Assembly (NCBI GenBank): GCA_046727855.1
Contig: JBKPDL010000026.1
Span: 1 to 64,000 of the forward strand
Origin: DASPWV01 sp046727855
GTDB taxonomy: Bacteria > Acidobacteriota > Vicinamibacteria > Vicinamibacterales > UBA2999
DNA: 64,000 nucleotides
Direction of reading: 5' to 3'
Position 1 is the stretch's first letter. Every line of letters starts with the position of its first letter. The translations under genes and the position numbers were made by a program. The notes under the pieces are model-generated. The model ran no database searches. It worked only from the letters and a program-made list of their open reading frames with translations, and was not told the DNA's origin. This document shows positions 1 through 8,790 of this stretch, in pieces.

Positions 1-360
1 GAAGCACAGTTGATGGTCCTGATGGCTAACCGCTACATCCTGCCCGCCGCCCTCGAGTACCAGAAACGCGTGGGCGAAAGTGTCGCCGCAGCGAAAGCCG
101 GTGGATCGACGAGCAAGGAAGGCAAAAAGCTGCTCGATCGCGTCACCAAGCTGATCGACCAGTTCAAGCTGCAAACCGACACACTGGCCGACGCGCTCGA
201 ACACTCGAGCAACTCAACGGAAAAGCACGCCAAATACATGCGCGATACCGTCGTGCCGGCGATGGCGACGCTGCGCGACTTCGGCGATCAGATCGAGCTG
301 CTCGTTCCGCACGAACTTTGGCCGCTGCCGACGTATCGCGAGATGTTGTTCATCAAGTAG
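1..360 (+). CDS. glnN: Glutamine synthetase type III, C-terminal fragment
   Basis: The reading frame is already open at base 1 and ends with TAG at 358-360, so only the last 119 codons are present. The visible part begins with a stretch reading NRYILPAALEYQ and ends with ELLVPHELWPLPTYREMLF, which is the C-terminal signature of the long, GSIII-type glutamine synthetases that condense glutamate, ammonia and ATP to glutamine in the cytoplasm. The catalytic domain lies off the window. GSIII enzymes are common in Acidobacteriota, Bacteroidetes and cyanobacteria. Family assignment is firm; regulation cannot be judged from this fragment. Confidence 0.85.
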   Translation, partial: EAQLMVLMANRYILPAALEYQKRVGESVAAAKAGGSTSKEGKKLLDRVTKLIDQFKLQTDTLADALEHSSNSTEKHAKYMRDTVVPAMATLRDFGDQIELLVPHELWPLPTYREMLFIK

Positions 361-505
361 CAGGGGCGGCGAGTGCGGCACCTCCAGGTGCGACCGGTGC
401 GGTAGGTGCCGAAGGTGCGGATTGGTACCCGCGGACCTAAAGGTCCGCGCTACATATTTGATTAGATTGATACCCGCGGACCTAAGGTCCGCGTTCCATG
501 CTTGG
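361..505. repeat. Spacer with two palindromic REP-like copies
   Basis: The convergent spacer after glnN carries two nearly identical palindromes, CGCGGACCTAAAGGTCCGCG at 430-449 and a copy one base shorter in the loop at 475-493, both preceded by TACC. They match the general plan seen elsewhere in the window of a GC stem around a CTAAAG-like core. Upstream of them (365-420) there is a looser iteration of GGTGC and GCACC words. They may act as bidirectional transcription end points between the two convergent genes, but no U-tract follows. Confidence 0.6.
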
Positions 506-1516
506 TTACGGTACCCGCTGCACCTGAAGGGACAGCAGCGCCAGCTCGAATGCTCGCGCCTCCGCCGCGCGTAGAAACTTCGGCCGCGGCACGCCTGTCA
601 CGCTGAAAAGCAACTCGTTCGTTCCCGTCACCCATACGCGCTCGGGCACGTCCCAGTCGTAATCCGCCGTGCCAGTGCGTAATGGCTGCGACGCCAGTTC
701 GTAGATGTTGTTCACCCGCAGCACGAGAGACGGTGCGGTGTCGTCGCGGACGGCGTCACCGCGCCGCGCGCGTAGCCGCACGTGCATGGCCGAGCGCGTC
801 GCCGAGGGAATCAGAATCGCCGCGTGCTCGTCCATTGAGCGAACGTAGATCCCTTGTTCTGCATCGGTTTCGACGCCGCTCCACCCCGTGCCGAAGTATT
901 CGGATAGTGATGGCTCGATGGTAACCGACTGGTGGGTCGGCGCAAACGCGTCCGGCACGCCGAGATCGGCAGCGCACACGTCCGCCTTGATCGCATCGGC
1001 ATATCCGCTGAGTCGCGCGAGAACGCGCGGCGCCCGGCGGCCAAGGCGAACGCTCAAGTTCCGCTCGCCATTGGGAAAGGCGTCAAGCCTCAGCTGCTGC
1101 ACTTCGGGCGGCGCATCCCAGGGCGTGCCGTTTTCCAGCCAGTAGTCTGGCGGCGGGCCCGACGCCCCGCGTCCGACCTCCAGAAACTCTCGGTTGACGC
1201 GCGCCGCTTCGCCGTCCGGCGATTCGACCACAACATCGAGCGGCACATCGTCGCCAATGACCAGCAGCATCCGGCCGAGTGTCGCCGCCGGAAGCTGGAT
1301 CGCAAGTCGACCGGTGTACTCGACGCCAGGCAAAGGACTCCACGCCGCGCTGCCGACCTTCGCGCAGTGGAAGTTGCGGGTGAAGAGCGGGTGCGAGGAC
1401 GGGGGGCGCGCCGGGGGTTCGACGACGCGAAGGACACGCACGCCGGCGCCGATGACGAGCACCAGCGCGCCCAGAGCGAAGGCGACGAGAATTGCGCGCC
1501 GCCGGTCTGTCGGCAT
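506..1516 (-). CDS. Unknown membrane-anchored protein
   Basis: The 336-residue product was not recognised. It starts with three arginines and one hydrophobic segment (about residues 8-28), consistent with an uncleaved signal anchor, then a long non-hydrophobic part expected to be periplasmic. That part is rich in short beta-type stretches and Gly/Pro turns, with no obvious catalytic motif or cysteine pair. The gene sits 12 bases after the stop of the decayed DUF3999-like gene on the same strand, so it was probably part of the same transcript. Its frame is intact while its upstream neighbours are broken, which suggests it is still expressed. Confidence 0.6.
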   Translation of the reverse strand: MPTDRRRAILVAFALGALVLVIGAGVRVLRVVEPPARPPSSHPLFTRNFHCAKVGSAAWSPLPGVEYTGRLAIQLPAATLGRMLLVIGDDVPLDVVVESPDGEAARVNREFLEVGRGASGPPPDYWLENGTPWDAPPEVQQLRLDAFPNGERNLSVRLGRRAPRVLARLSGYADAIKADVCAADLGVPDAFAPTHQSVTIEPSLSEYFGTGWSGVETDAEQGIYVRSMDEHAAILIPSATRSAMHVRLRARRGDAVRDDTAPSLVLRVNNIYELASQPLRTGTADYDWDVPERVWVTGTNELLFSVTGVPRPKFLRAAEARAFELALLSLQVQRVP

Positions 1517-1528
1517 GCCGTTCGTATT

Positions 1529-2415
1529 TTACGGCTGCTCCGCTTTGATCGGATCGCTTCGCACGAGCCGCACGATCATGCCGAGCAGGACGATCAGGAC
1601 GACGCCGATGACTGTCCAGAAGACGGCCGGCCTTAGCACTTGTGCAGCAGCGTTCTCCGCCTGCCGCTCGGTCGAAGCCTCGGCGTCCTCAGCAGTGGCA
1701 CCGAGCACTTCCGGCGCGAGCAGCGTCAAATCGTATTCGGCCGACGAGAGATCGTCACGGCCGTACGCGAGTGTCAGCGCCGACTGCTCCGGTCGAAAGA
1801 AGCGCAGGCGGTAGGACGGCAGCAGCAAGGTGATTTTCCGGACGGGAAGCGCGGCGTTGTCTCCTTCATCGATCGTCAGAAACACGTCGCGCGTGGACAG
1901 TCCGGAGAGGGAGAATTGCAGCGGCATCGCCGGCAAGTCTGGATTGGCGTTCAGCCAAATCCCGCTGTCGAGCGTCACCAGCTGCGCACCGCGACGCGCG
2001 TCCGGCGTCTCGCGCACGAGCGACACGGCACGGCGAAACACGCGCGCGGACGTATCGATCGTCAGCCGCCCCACTGGCAGATGCTCGTAGGGCAACTGCA
2101 GTGCGCACCACGACTGCCCTGGCGTGGCCTTGACACCTGCCGGCGGCTGCGACCTGGCGGCGAAGTCAACGGTTCGTCGCGGCGCTCCACCAAGTACGGA
2201 ACCTGCCGTCCCGTGCTATCGAGAACCCTCACGTCGGCGAAGCCGCGGTCGGGTCCTGCGCTGTGCGCAAGCACCGCCGCATCGAGTGGCAACGCAACGA
2301 GTCCAGCGGGACCGGCAGGGATGGTGCGCGAGTGACGAAACTGGCGCACATCGAGCTTGGCGCCCGCCGCGGGCATCGGCGGAGCGGGTGCGGGCGCGGC
2401 GTCGGTGGTCGCCAT
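1529..2415 (-). pseudogene. DUF3999-like protein, frameshifted
   Basis: Two reading frames together spell one protein. The first half (about 2415 to 2150) reads through RQFRHSRTIPAGPAGL, an LADLRV-like segment and GRQVPYLVERRDEPL. The second half, in another frame (about 2150 to 1529), continues PAGVKATPGQSWCALQLP and ends in one transmembrane helix near the C-terminus. This layout, an N-terminal 'ysrpi' segment, a VPY motif and a C-terminal anchor, resembles the DUF3999 family, which commonly neighbours DUF2339 membrane proteins. The crossover lies near 2140-2165. No signal peptide precedes the first half. Either the gene is decaying or there is a one-base sequence error; the decayed neighbour upstream favours decay. 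Confidence 0.55.
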
Positions 2416-2480
2416 GGCCGACGGTTCGCCCCAAACTGCCGGTGTTGCTGCCTCGACGCGCACCGATTCGCGCGCCGCTT

Positions 2481-2755
2481 CTAGAGCGACTCCCGGCGGA
2501 TCGAGAGCAGTACCGCGGTCGCCGTAACGACGGCAAGAAGCGCAAAAGCGGCGCCCGCGGGAATGAGTTGCCAGAGCGCGTATGCCGAGAAGAATGTGGA
2601 GAACAGAATTGCAATGGCTCGGTTTGCCGCTGCAGAAGACTAGAGGTTTCATCCAGCCGGGCGCGAAGACGCCTGATCGAAACCCAGAAAGCGATCGGAA
2701 GGACAAAAGGAAGCGCAATAAGGCTCAGGCCGATGAGGATCCCAAGTGCTTCCAT
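2481..2755 (-). pseudogene. DUF2339-like membrane protein remnant
   Basis: From the ATG at 2755 the frame gives MEALGILIGLSLIALPFVLP, then WVSIRRLRARLDETSSLLQR: a transmembrane helix followed by a short coil, as at the start of DUF2339 proteins. Soon after, the message moves to another frame that reads ILFSTFFSAYALWQLIPAG, then AFALLAVVTATAVLLSIRRE, and stops with TAG at 2481-2483. Helix pairs ending in an RR(E/D)S motif occur well inside DUF2339 proteins, so a large internal part appears deleted. The ATG lies inside the 3' end of the AMMECR1-like gene (31-base overlap). The assignment is by motif memory only. Confidence 0.45.
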
Positions 2756-3357
2756 CGTCCGCGGCTCATTGTATCCCGGCCGTCCGCGGAGTCACCTGCT
2801 GCCGAATGCCCGCTCTCGCATGTTTCTTCACCGAACACTTCTGCCTCGAAACGCAGAATCGTGGCGCCGTTCTGCCATGCGTTGCCCGGCAAGCCGGCCT
2901 TCAGGCAAGTGTGCGACAGAAACGTGACGAGGTCCCAACCGTGTTCGGGCGCCACCTGCGGGAGCAGCAAACCTTTGCGCGCGCCGTGTTCGACGATCAA
3001 ACCGTGACGGCCGATCTCTATCGACGCATGATCGGTCACCCGCTCCGGCGGAGCGAGCAACGACAGATCGATTGTGGTCGCAACGAGCTCGTGTTCGGTG
3101 AGCGGGGCGAATCGATGATCCTCGTGCGCGACCGCGCCGGCAAGGCGTGCAATCGATTCGACGATGCGGCCGAGACAGTCAAGTGATCCGAGGCACCCGC
3201 GCAGATCGCCGCGATGATGGATCGTAACGAACACACCAAACGCGTTCACGATCAGATCCCGAGGCAATGCCGGGGCCGGCTCGCGTTTGATTTGCGCGTA
3301 CAGTGCGCTTCTGGCGAGGGCGAGCAGCCGCTGTCGCGTCGGGAGTGCAAGCGGCAT
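2725..3357 (-). CDS. amrA: AMMECR1 domain protein (AmmeMemoRadiSam system protein A)
   Basis: The 210-residue product carries the AMMECR1 hallmark HRGDLRGCLGSLDC (around residues 48-61), the bacterial form of the family's RGC(L/I)G motif. Further conserved parts are a central LLAPPERV stretch and a LLLPQVAPEHGWDLVTFL block near residue 140. Bacterial AMMECR1 proteins are genetically linked to MEMO1 and a radical SAM enzyme; the reaction of the trio is unresolved. Here the MEMO1-like gene lies 179 bases upstream on the same strand, but no radical SAM gene is present. The C-terminal 30 residues are low in conservation and overlap the start of the DUF2339 remnant. Confidence 0.85.
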   Translation of the reverse strand: MPLALPTRQRLLALARSALYAQIKREPAPALPRDLIVNAFGVFVTIHHRGDLRGCLGSLDCLGRIVESIARLAGAVAHEDHRFAPLTEHELVATTIDLSLLAPPERVTDHASIEIGRHGLIVEHGARKGLLLPQVAPEHGWDLVTFLSHTCLKAGLPGNAWQNGATILRFEAEVFGEETCESGHSAAGDSADGRDTMSRGRWKHLGSSSA

Positions 3358-3536
3358 TAGACCGTTATCCGGCTCCTTGCGTGAATTATGTACTCGTTTC
3401 GCCGCATGCGAGGAAGCAGTCGGTTGACGGTCTCGGGCGCGCGGAGCGCACCGAAACCGGCATCCAGACCTAGTGCCCGAGGACGCTGCCCTTCACGGTG
3501 TCGCAGTAAACCGCGTATCAGTGTCGGCGCCATCGG

Positions 3537-4370
3537 CTAGTTCTTCCATATCGCGGCGGCGAGATATCCGACGACTGCGCTCTTGTCGCCGGAGACGTCG
3601 CCCGAATCGGCGTAGCAAACGACCTGACTGGTGGTCGCGCCCAAGGCCTTCGCGGCGCGCAGCACGGTGACGATCGGTCCTCCGCCACACGCGTGATCGG
3701 GACGCCGTTCGAGTGTCGTCATCAGCCCATCTGTGTCGAAGCGATCAATCTTTTCAATGACGGTAGTGTCGAGATCGTGAGCAGTCACGGCATCATGGTA
3801 ATGCGACAGATCGCTGCTGGCCACGAGCAACGCGTGCCGCTCCTGCAACACAACCGACAGGGCATCGGCCAGCGCAAACGCGGTTTGGCGGCGCTGATGT
3901 CCCATCACGAGCGGAAGGATCGGCACGTCAGCGGCAAGCGACGCGAGAAACGGCATCTGCATCTCGAGCGAATGCTCACGGGCGTGAGCCTCCGGCCGCA
4001 CAGAAACGCACGCGCATCGCTCGATCAAATCGTTGGCGAGGATGGCGTCGACCTGCAGCTCGCCAAACGGCGTTTCAAACGCACCCGCCGGCCACACGGA
4101 AACGCCTTCGAACGGAACAAAGTGTGAGGGACCGACGAGCACCACGATGTCGAACTTCCGGCTGCGGAGCAGTCGATATGCGTGCGCGGCAACCGGGCCT
4201 GAATACATCAGTCCGGCATGCGGCGCGATAAGACCAACCAGCTCCGCGTCTCGACGTGGTTCGGAGGATGCAGCATCATCGGCTCGTCGAAGATGGCCGT
4301 CGATTGCCGCCTGAAGCTTCGCCGGCGCCGACGGATACCAGGTGCCGGCCACGGCTGCCCTGCGCAGCAT
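3537..4370 (-). CDS. amrB: MEMO1 family protein (AmmeMemoRadiSam system protein B)
   Basis: The 277-residue product matches the MEMO1 family over its length: AVAGTWYPSAPAKL at the N-terminus, LIAPHAGLMYSG near residue 50, VLVGPSHF, then HSLEMQMPFL and SSDLSHYHD. These histidines are the metal or active-site positions of this dioxygenase-like fold. MEMO1 proteins in bacteria accompany AMMECR1 and a radical SAM protein; the pathway is not established. The start ATG is 12 bases beyond the stop of the tolC-family gene, so it may be read through from the efflux operon. The 179-base spacer to amrA (3358-3536) holds no recognisable gene. Confidence 0.88.
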   Translation of the reverse strand: MLRRAAVAGTWYPSAPAKLQAAIDGHLRRADDAASSEPRRDAELVGLIAPHAGLMYSGPVAAHAYRLLRSRKFDIVVLVGPSHFVPFEGVSVWPAGAFETPFGELQVDAILANDLIERCACVSVRPEAHAREHSLEMQMPFLASLAADVPILPLVMGHQRRQTAFALADALSVVLQERHALLVASSDLSHYHDAVTAHDLDTTVIEKIDRFDTDGLMTTLERRPDHACGGGPIVTVLRAAKALGATTSQVVCYADSGDVSGDKSAVVGYLAAAIWKN

Positions 4371-4382
4371 GGCGCCAGTGTA

Positions 4383-5651
4383 CTACTGTGGGAAGCGGCC
4401 GAGCGCGACGAGTAAGTCGAGGTGCGACTGGCGCACGCGGTCGCCGGCGATTTCGGCCAAGATATCGGCGTCACGCGCCCGCCGTTGCGCATCGACGAGC
4501 TCGAGGTTGGTCGTGCCGCCGGCGCGAAAGGCAAGGGTCGTGATGTTGAGAACGTCCGCCGCGTGCTGCGCAGCCAAGCGTGCGTGCTCGAGCGCCCGCT
4601 CGGTGCTTTCGACGGACGTCCGTGCCGTGCGCACTTCGGAGCGAGCGCGCAACTCGAGATCGGTGAGCTGAACGCGGGCGGTCTCACGCAATGCCGCACG
4701 GTCCCGTGCCGTCGCGCGGCGGGAACCGGCGTCGACAATCGGTATGGAGAATGCGACGTAGCCGCGCCATGTGCGCGAGGGCTGAAACAATCCGGACGGC
4801 GCAAGGAGCGCCGGTTCGAACGCCGCGGTCGCGTTCGGCACCCAGTCTTTCCAGCTGTCGCGGTAAACACGATCTGCCGCACGAAATTGTGCCGAAAACA
4901 AACGGATATCCGTTCGGTCGGCCAGCGCGGCATCCTCCGTGATGTCGGCGGGGACTGCAAAGACCGGCTCGGCCGCCGCATCGATCGGACCGTTCGCCGC
5001 GAGCAATACCCCCAGCGCTTCCTGGGCGCGCTGCGCCGCGAGCCGCGCGGCTTCGAGCAACACTTCGTCGGATGCAAGTTCCTGCGCGGCACGTAGTTCG
5101 TTGAGCTTGCTGCCGGCGCCGGCTTCGAGACGCGCGCGTGCGTCATCGACATGCGCCTGTGCGTTCTCGCGCGCGCGAAGGTTGACCTCAACCTGCCGCT
5201 GCGCCGCGATTATCGCGAGATAGGCCTGCGCGGTCGAGACCGCGATCTGGCGGCGAACTTCCGAGGCATTGAGCCGCGCCACTCCAACCTGATCCTCCGC
5301 TTGAGTGCGCGCTGCCCAGCGCGACGCGGCCAGCACCGGATACGATGCCGTGGTCACCATGACCGACTGGACTTGCGGCTGCGTCACGAGACCGTTGAAT
5401 CCCCGTTCTCTGTCGAGAATGTTTGTCGTCAACTCGCCACTGACAGTCGGACGATAAACGGTTTGCGCGTCGAGCAGGAACGCCTGCGCGCGCAAGATCG
5501 CCTGCGCCGCTTCCGCAATCCCCGGGTTTTTCTCGAGCGCCGTCGTGATCGCTTCCTCGAACGTTACTTTGGGCGCATCGACAACGGGCTGAGCCCCGGC
5601 GGTCGTCGCAACAACGCTGACAGCGGCAAACGTAAGCGCCACACTACGCAT
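4383..5651 (-). CDS. TolC family outer membrane efflux protein
   Basis: The 422-residue product begins with a cleavable signal peptide (MRSVALTFAAVSVVATTAGA) and then shows the long amphipathic helices of an OMF/TolC protein. Characteristic words are ALEKNPGIAEA near the start, SVMVTTASYPVLAASRWAAR, and two repeats of the alpha-barrel region containing LNASEVRRQIAVSTAQAYLA and ARVQLTDLELRARSEVRTA. It forms the outer-membrane exit duct of the RND pump encoded immediately upstream; its ATG overlaps the stop of the pump gene by 8 bases (5644-5651). The substrate cannot be told from sequence. Confidence 0.88.
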   Translation of the reverse strand: MRSVALTFAAVSVVATTAGAQPVVDAPKVTFEEAITTALEKNPGIAEAAQAILRAQAFLLDAQTVYRPTVSGELTTNILDRERGFNGLVTQPQVQSVMVTTASYPVLAASRWAARTQAEDQVGVARLNASEVRRQIAVSTAQAYLAIIAAQRQVEVNLRARENAQAHVDDARARLEAGAGSKLNELRAAQELASDEVLLEAARLAAQRAQEALGVLLAANGPIDAAAEPVFAVPADITEDAALADRTDIRLFSAQFRAADRVYRDSWKDWVPNATAAFEPALLAPSGLFQPSRTWRGYVAFSIPIVDAGSRRATARDRAALRETARVQLTDLELRARSEVRTARTSVESTERALEHARLAAQHAADVLNITTLAFRAGGTTNLELVDAQRRARDADILAEIAGDRVRQSHLDLLVALGRFPQ

Positions 5652-8600
5652 GCGCCCCGCCTTCGGCCGGAACGTCGGTGGCGTGCATCTCGTGACGAGT
5701 TCGCCCTGGCACCAGCGTTCTGATCAACACGTACAACACCGGAATGAACACAATCGACAGGAAGGTCGAGGCAACCATTCCTCCGGCTACGGCGGTGCCA
5801 ACAGAACGTCGCGCCCCAGCACCGGCTCCCGTCGCAAACGCCAGTGGCAGCACGCCGAGAATGAACGCAAACGATGTCATGAGAATCGGGCGCAAGCGAA
5901 TGCGCGCCGCTTCGACCGCCGCATCGATGATCGAGAGGCCTCGGTCGCGCAGCTGCTCGGCGAACTCCACGATCAAGATCGAGTTCTTCGCCGCCAGTCC
6001 GATCAGCATCACCAGACCGACCTGGCAGAACACGTCGTTCGAGAAGCCGCGCAGCAGTTGCGCACTGAGCGCACCGAACACGGCAAGCGGCACGCCGAGC
6101 AGGATGATGAGCGGCAGCACCCAGCTTTCGTACTGCGCGGCCAGCACAAGATAGACGACGAAGATGCTCAGCGCGAAGAGGAATCCTGCCTGCGCGCCCG
6201 CTTCCTTTTCCTCGAGCGATTGCCCGGACCACGCAAAGTCGAATCCCGCCGGCAGTGTTTCACGCGCCAGCGTCTCCATGTATTCCAATGCCTGGCCGGA
6301 GCTGACACCCGGCACCGCGGCACCGGTGATAGTGGCGGCGCGAAACGTGTTGAAGTGGCTGAGGACCTGCGGCGCCGTCGTTTCCCTCATGCGAACGACG
6401 GTATCGAGCGGCACCATCTGCCCGGTCTGCGAGCGGGCATAGAGCTGCCTGAGGTCCGAAGGGTCGGCGCGATACGCCTGATCCGCCTGCACGTAGACAC
6501 GATACGAGCGGTTGTTCAAGTCGAAGTCGTTCACGTACTGCGACCCGAGAAACACCTGGAGCGCGTCCGTCACTTCGCGCATCGGCAGGCCAAGCGTGCG
6601 CGCGCGATCGCGATCGATATCAACCACGAGCTGCGGATCGTCGGCGCGAAAGCTGCTGAAAAGCCCTGCGACGCGGCCGCTCTGATTGCCTTTTGCGACG
6701 AGCGCATTGACCGTGTCGGCAAGCCGATTGACGTCACCGCCCGACTTGTCTTGCACTTCGAGCGAGAAGCCGCCGAACAGCGACAACCCCTGAATGGCAG
6801 GCGGCGCAAACGGCACCACCATGCCGCCTGTAATGCCGAACAACGGACCGCGAATCCGGTTGAGCACCGCCTGCAAATGCTGATCAGGATCCTTTCGCTC
6901 ATTCCAATCGCGCAGCGCCGCGAAGATCATTCCGCTGTTGGAAGCCGATCCGGTGAAGCTGAAACCGGCAACGGAGAAGACCCCGCGGATTTCCGCTTGC
7001 GCGCTGAGCACCTTTTCCGCTTCCCTCGCGATGTTGGTCGTGTATTCCAGCGACGCACCTGACGGCGCCTGCACGAGCGCCATGATGTAGCCTTCGTCTT
7101 CGTCAGGAACGAAGGACGACGGCACGGCGCGGAGGACCGCCCACGTCGCCCCCAAGCCGAGCACGAAGACGGCGAGCATCGCGAGCCGCCACTGCAGCGC
7201 TCGTCCAACGACGCGGCTGTAAAGCCGTGTGCCGCCGTCGATCACGCGATTGACGCGCGTGAAGAACCATCCAGACCCAGCCTCGTGCTTGCCGAGAAGC
7301 AGCGCAGACAACGTGGGCGTGAACGTCACCGCGTTGAATACCGACAAAACAACCGCAAAGGCGATGGTCAACGAAAACTGTTGATAGAGGCGGCCTGTCG
7401 TGCCCGGGAAGAAGGCAATCGGGACGAATACCGCCACCAGCACGATGCCAATCACCACGACGGCGCTGAAGACTTCCTTCATCGCGTCGTGCGCGGCTTG
7501 TCGCGCCGGTTTCCCATACTGGCGCATGTGCCGCTCGATATTCTCGATGACGACAATCGCGTCGTCGACGACGATGCCCGTGGCAAGAACGAGGCCGAAG
7601 AGCGTCAGCGTATTGATCGAAAAGCCAAACAGCTTGACGAACGCCAGCGTGCCGATCAGCGACACCGGAATCGTGACAGCCGGAATGAGCGTGGAGCGCC
7701 AATTCTGCAGAAACACGAACATCACGAGCACCACGAGGCCAATCGCTTCCGCCAGCGTTTTCAACACTTCGATGATCGATTCACGAACCACGCTGACGTT
7801 GTCGAACGCCAGGCTCCACTCCATGCCCGGCGGGAAGTTGCGCCCGAGCCGCTCCATTTCGGCCATGACGCCCTGAAACGTCTGGAGCGCGTTGGCTTGC
7901 GGCAGGAGCTGAATGCCGAACCCGGTAGTGTTCGCGCCGAGATAACGGAGATTGGCGGAGTAGGTTTCGGCGCCAAGCTCCACGCGTCCGACGTCACGCA
8001 CGCGCACCAGCGCGCCATCGCGGCCGGCTTTGATCACCACGTCCTCGAACTCGCGCGGTTCCGTCAATCGGCCCATCGCGCGGACACTGATTTGGTACAT
8101 CTGGTCCACCGGTGCCGGAGCATCGCCAAGTGCGCCTGCGGCGACCTGCAGGTTCTGCTCGCGCAGCGCGTCGACGACGTCTCCGGCGCTAACCGCGCGG
8201 GCCGCGAGCCGCGCCGGATCGAGCCACAGGCGCATCGCGAACTTGCGTTCTCCGAAGATGAACACGCCGCCGACACCCTTGACCCGCTGCAATGAATCCT
8301 TGACATACAGATCGACGTAATTGCTGAGAAATTGCTCGGAGTAGCGGTTGTCCGGCGAGTAGACGCCGATCGCTCCGAGAAAGCCGGCCGTGTTCTTGAC
8401 CACCGTGATGCCGGTCGTCCGCACGTCCGTCGGCATGCGCCCGAGCGCCTGATTGACGCGATTCTGCACCTCGACCGCCGCCATGTCGGGATCGCGGCCG
8501 ACGTCGAAGAACACGGTTATGGAGCAACTGCCGCTGTTCGTGCTTTGCGACTGCATGTAGGTCATGCCCTCGACGCCGTTGATCGCCTGTTCAAGCGGAG

Positions 8601-8790
8601 TCGTCACCGCGGTCTCCACCGCCTGCGCGTTGGCGCCGGTGTAGAACGCGTTGACCGACACCGAGGGCGGCGCGAGTTGCGGGTAGCGCTCAATCGGAAG
8701 CGAGGGAATGGCAATCGCCCCAGCGAGGATGATCAACAGCGAACAGACCGTCGCCAGAATCGGCCGCCGAATAAAGGTGTCGCTAAACAT
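5644..8790 (-). CDS. RND multidrug efflux transporter, inner membrane pump (HAE1 family)
   Basis: At 1048 residues this is a full-length AcrB/MexB-type pump. It shows the N-terminal MFSDTFIRRPILATVCSLL helix, the two large periplasmic loops, and in TM4 the proton-relay pair in GIVVDDAIVVIENIERHM. The C-terminal half repeats the topology, ending with LIGLAAKNSILIVEFAEQLR and RLRPILMTSFAFILGVLPLA. Such pumps use the proton gradient to expel hydrophobic or amphiphilic compounds through a TolC duct. Its ATG overlaps the stop of the adaptor gene (ATGA at 8787-8790), and its end overlaps the outer-membrane gene, so the three proteins are translationally coupled in the order adaptor, pump, duct. Confidence 0.95.
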   Translation of the reverse strand: MFSDTFIRRPILATVCSLLIILAGAIAIPSLPIERYPQLAPPSVSVNAFYTGANAQAVETAVTTPLEQAINGVEGMTYMQSQSTNSGSCSITVFFDVGRDPDMAAVEVQNRVNQALGRMPTDVRTTGITVVKNTAGFLGAIGVYSPDNRYSEQFLSNYVDLYVKDSLQRVKGVGGVFIFGERKFAMRLWLDPARLAARAVSAGDVVDALREQNLQVAAGALGDAPAPVDQMYQISVRAMGRLTEPREFEDVVIKAGRDGALVRVRDVGRVELGAETYSANLRYLGANTTGFGIQLLPQANALQTFQGVMAEMERLGRNFPPGMEWSLAFDNVSVVRESIIEVLKTLAEAIGLVVLVMFVFLQNWRSTLIPAVTIPVSLIGTLAFVKLFGFSINTLTLFGLVLATGIVVDDAIVVIENIERHMRQYGKPARQAAHDAMKEVFSAVVVIGIVLVAVFVPIAFFPGTTGRLYQQFSLTIAFAVVLSVFNAVTFTPTLSALLLGKHEAGSGWFFTRVNRVIDGGTRLYSRVVGRALQWRLAMLAVFVLGLGATWAVLRAVPSSFVPDEDEGYIMALVQAPSGASLEYTTNIAREAEKVLSAQAEIRGVFSVAGFSFTGSASNSGMIFAALRDWNERKDPDQHLQAVLNRIRGPLFGITGGMVVPFAPPAIQGLSLFGGFSLEVQDKSGGDVNRLADTVNALVAKGNQSGRVAGLFSSFRADDPQLVVDIDRDRARTLGLPMREVTDALQVFLGSQYVNDFDLNNRSYRVYVQADQAYRADPSDLRQLYARSQTGQMVPLDTVVRMRETTAPQVLSHFNTFRAATITGAAVPGVSSGQALEYMETLARETLPAGFDFAWSGQSLEEKEAGAQAGFLFALSIFVVYLVLAAQYESWVLPLIILLGVPLAVFGALSAQLLRGFSNDVFCQVGLVMLIGLAAKNSILIVEFAEQLRDRGLSIIDAAVEAARIRLRPILMTSFAFILGVLPLAFATGAGAGARRSVGTAVAGGMVASTFLSIVFIPVLYVLIRTLVPGRTRHEMHATDVPAEGGAHA

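Noticed and set aside
3358..3536. Remnant of the AmrS radical SAM gene between amrA and amrB
   Set aside because: No CxxxCxxC-type motif or recognisable block in any frame; the gap is treated as empty.
5650..8295. Long plus-strand frames (470 and 336 codons) opposite the RND pump gene
   Set aside because: They are antisense shadows in GC-rich DNA: Arg/His-rich products with no family resemblance, while the minus strand encodes a complete RND pump.
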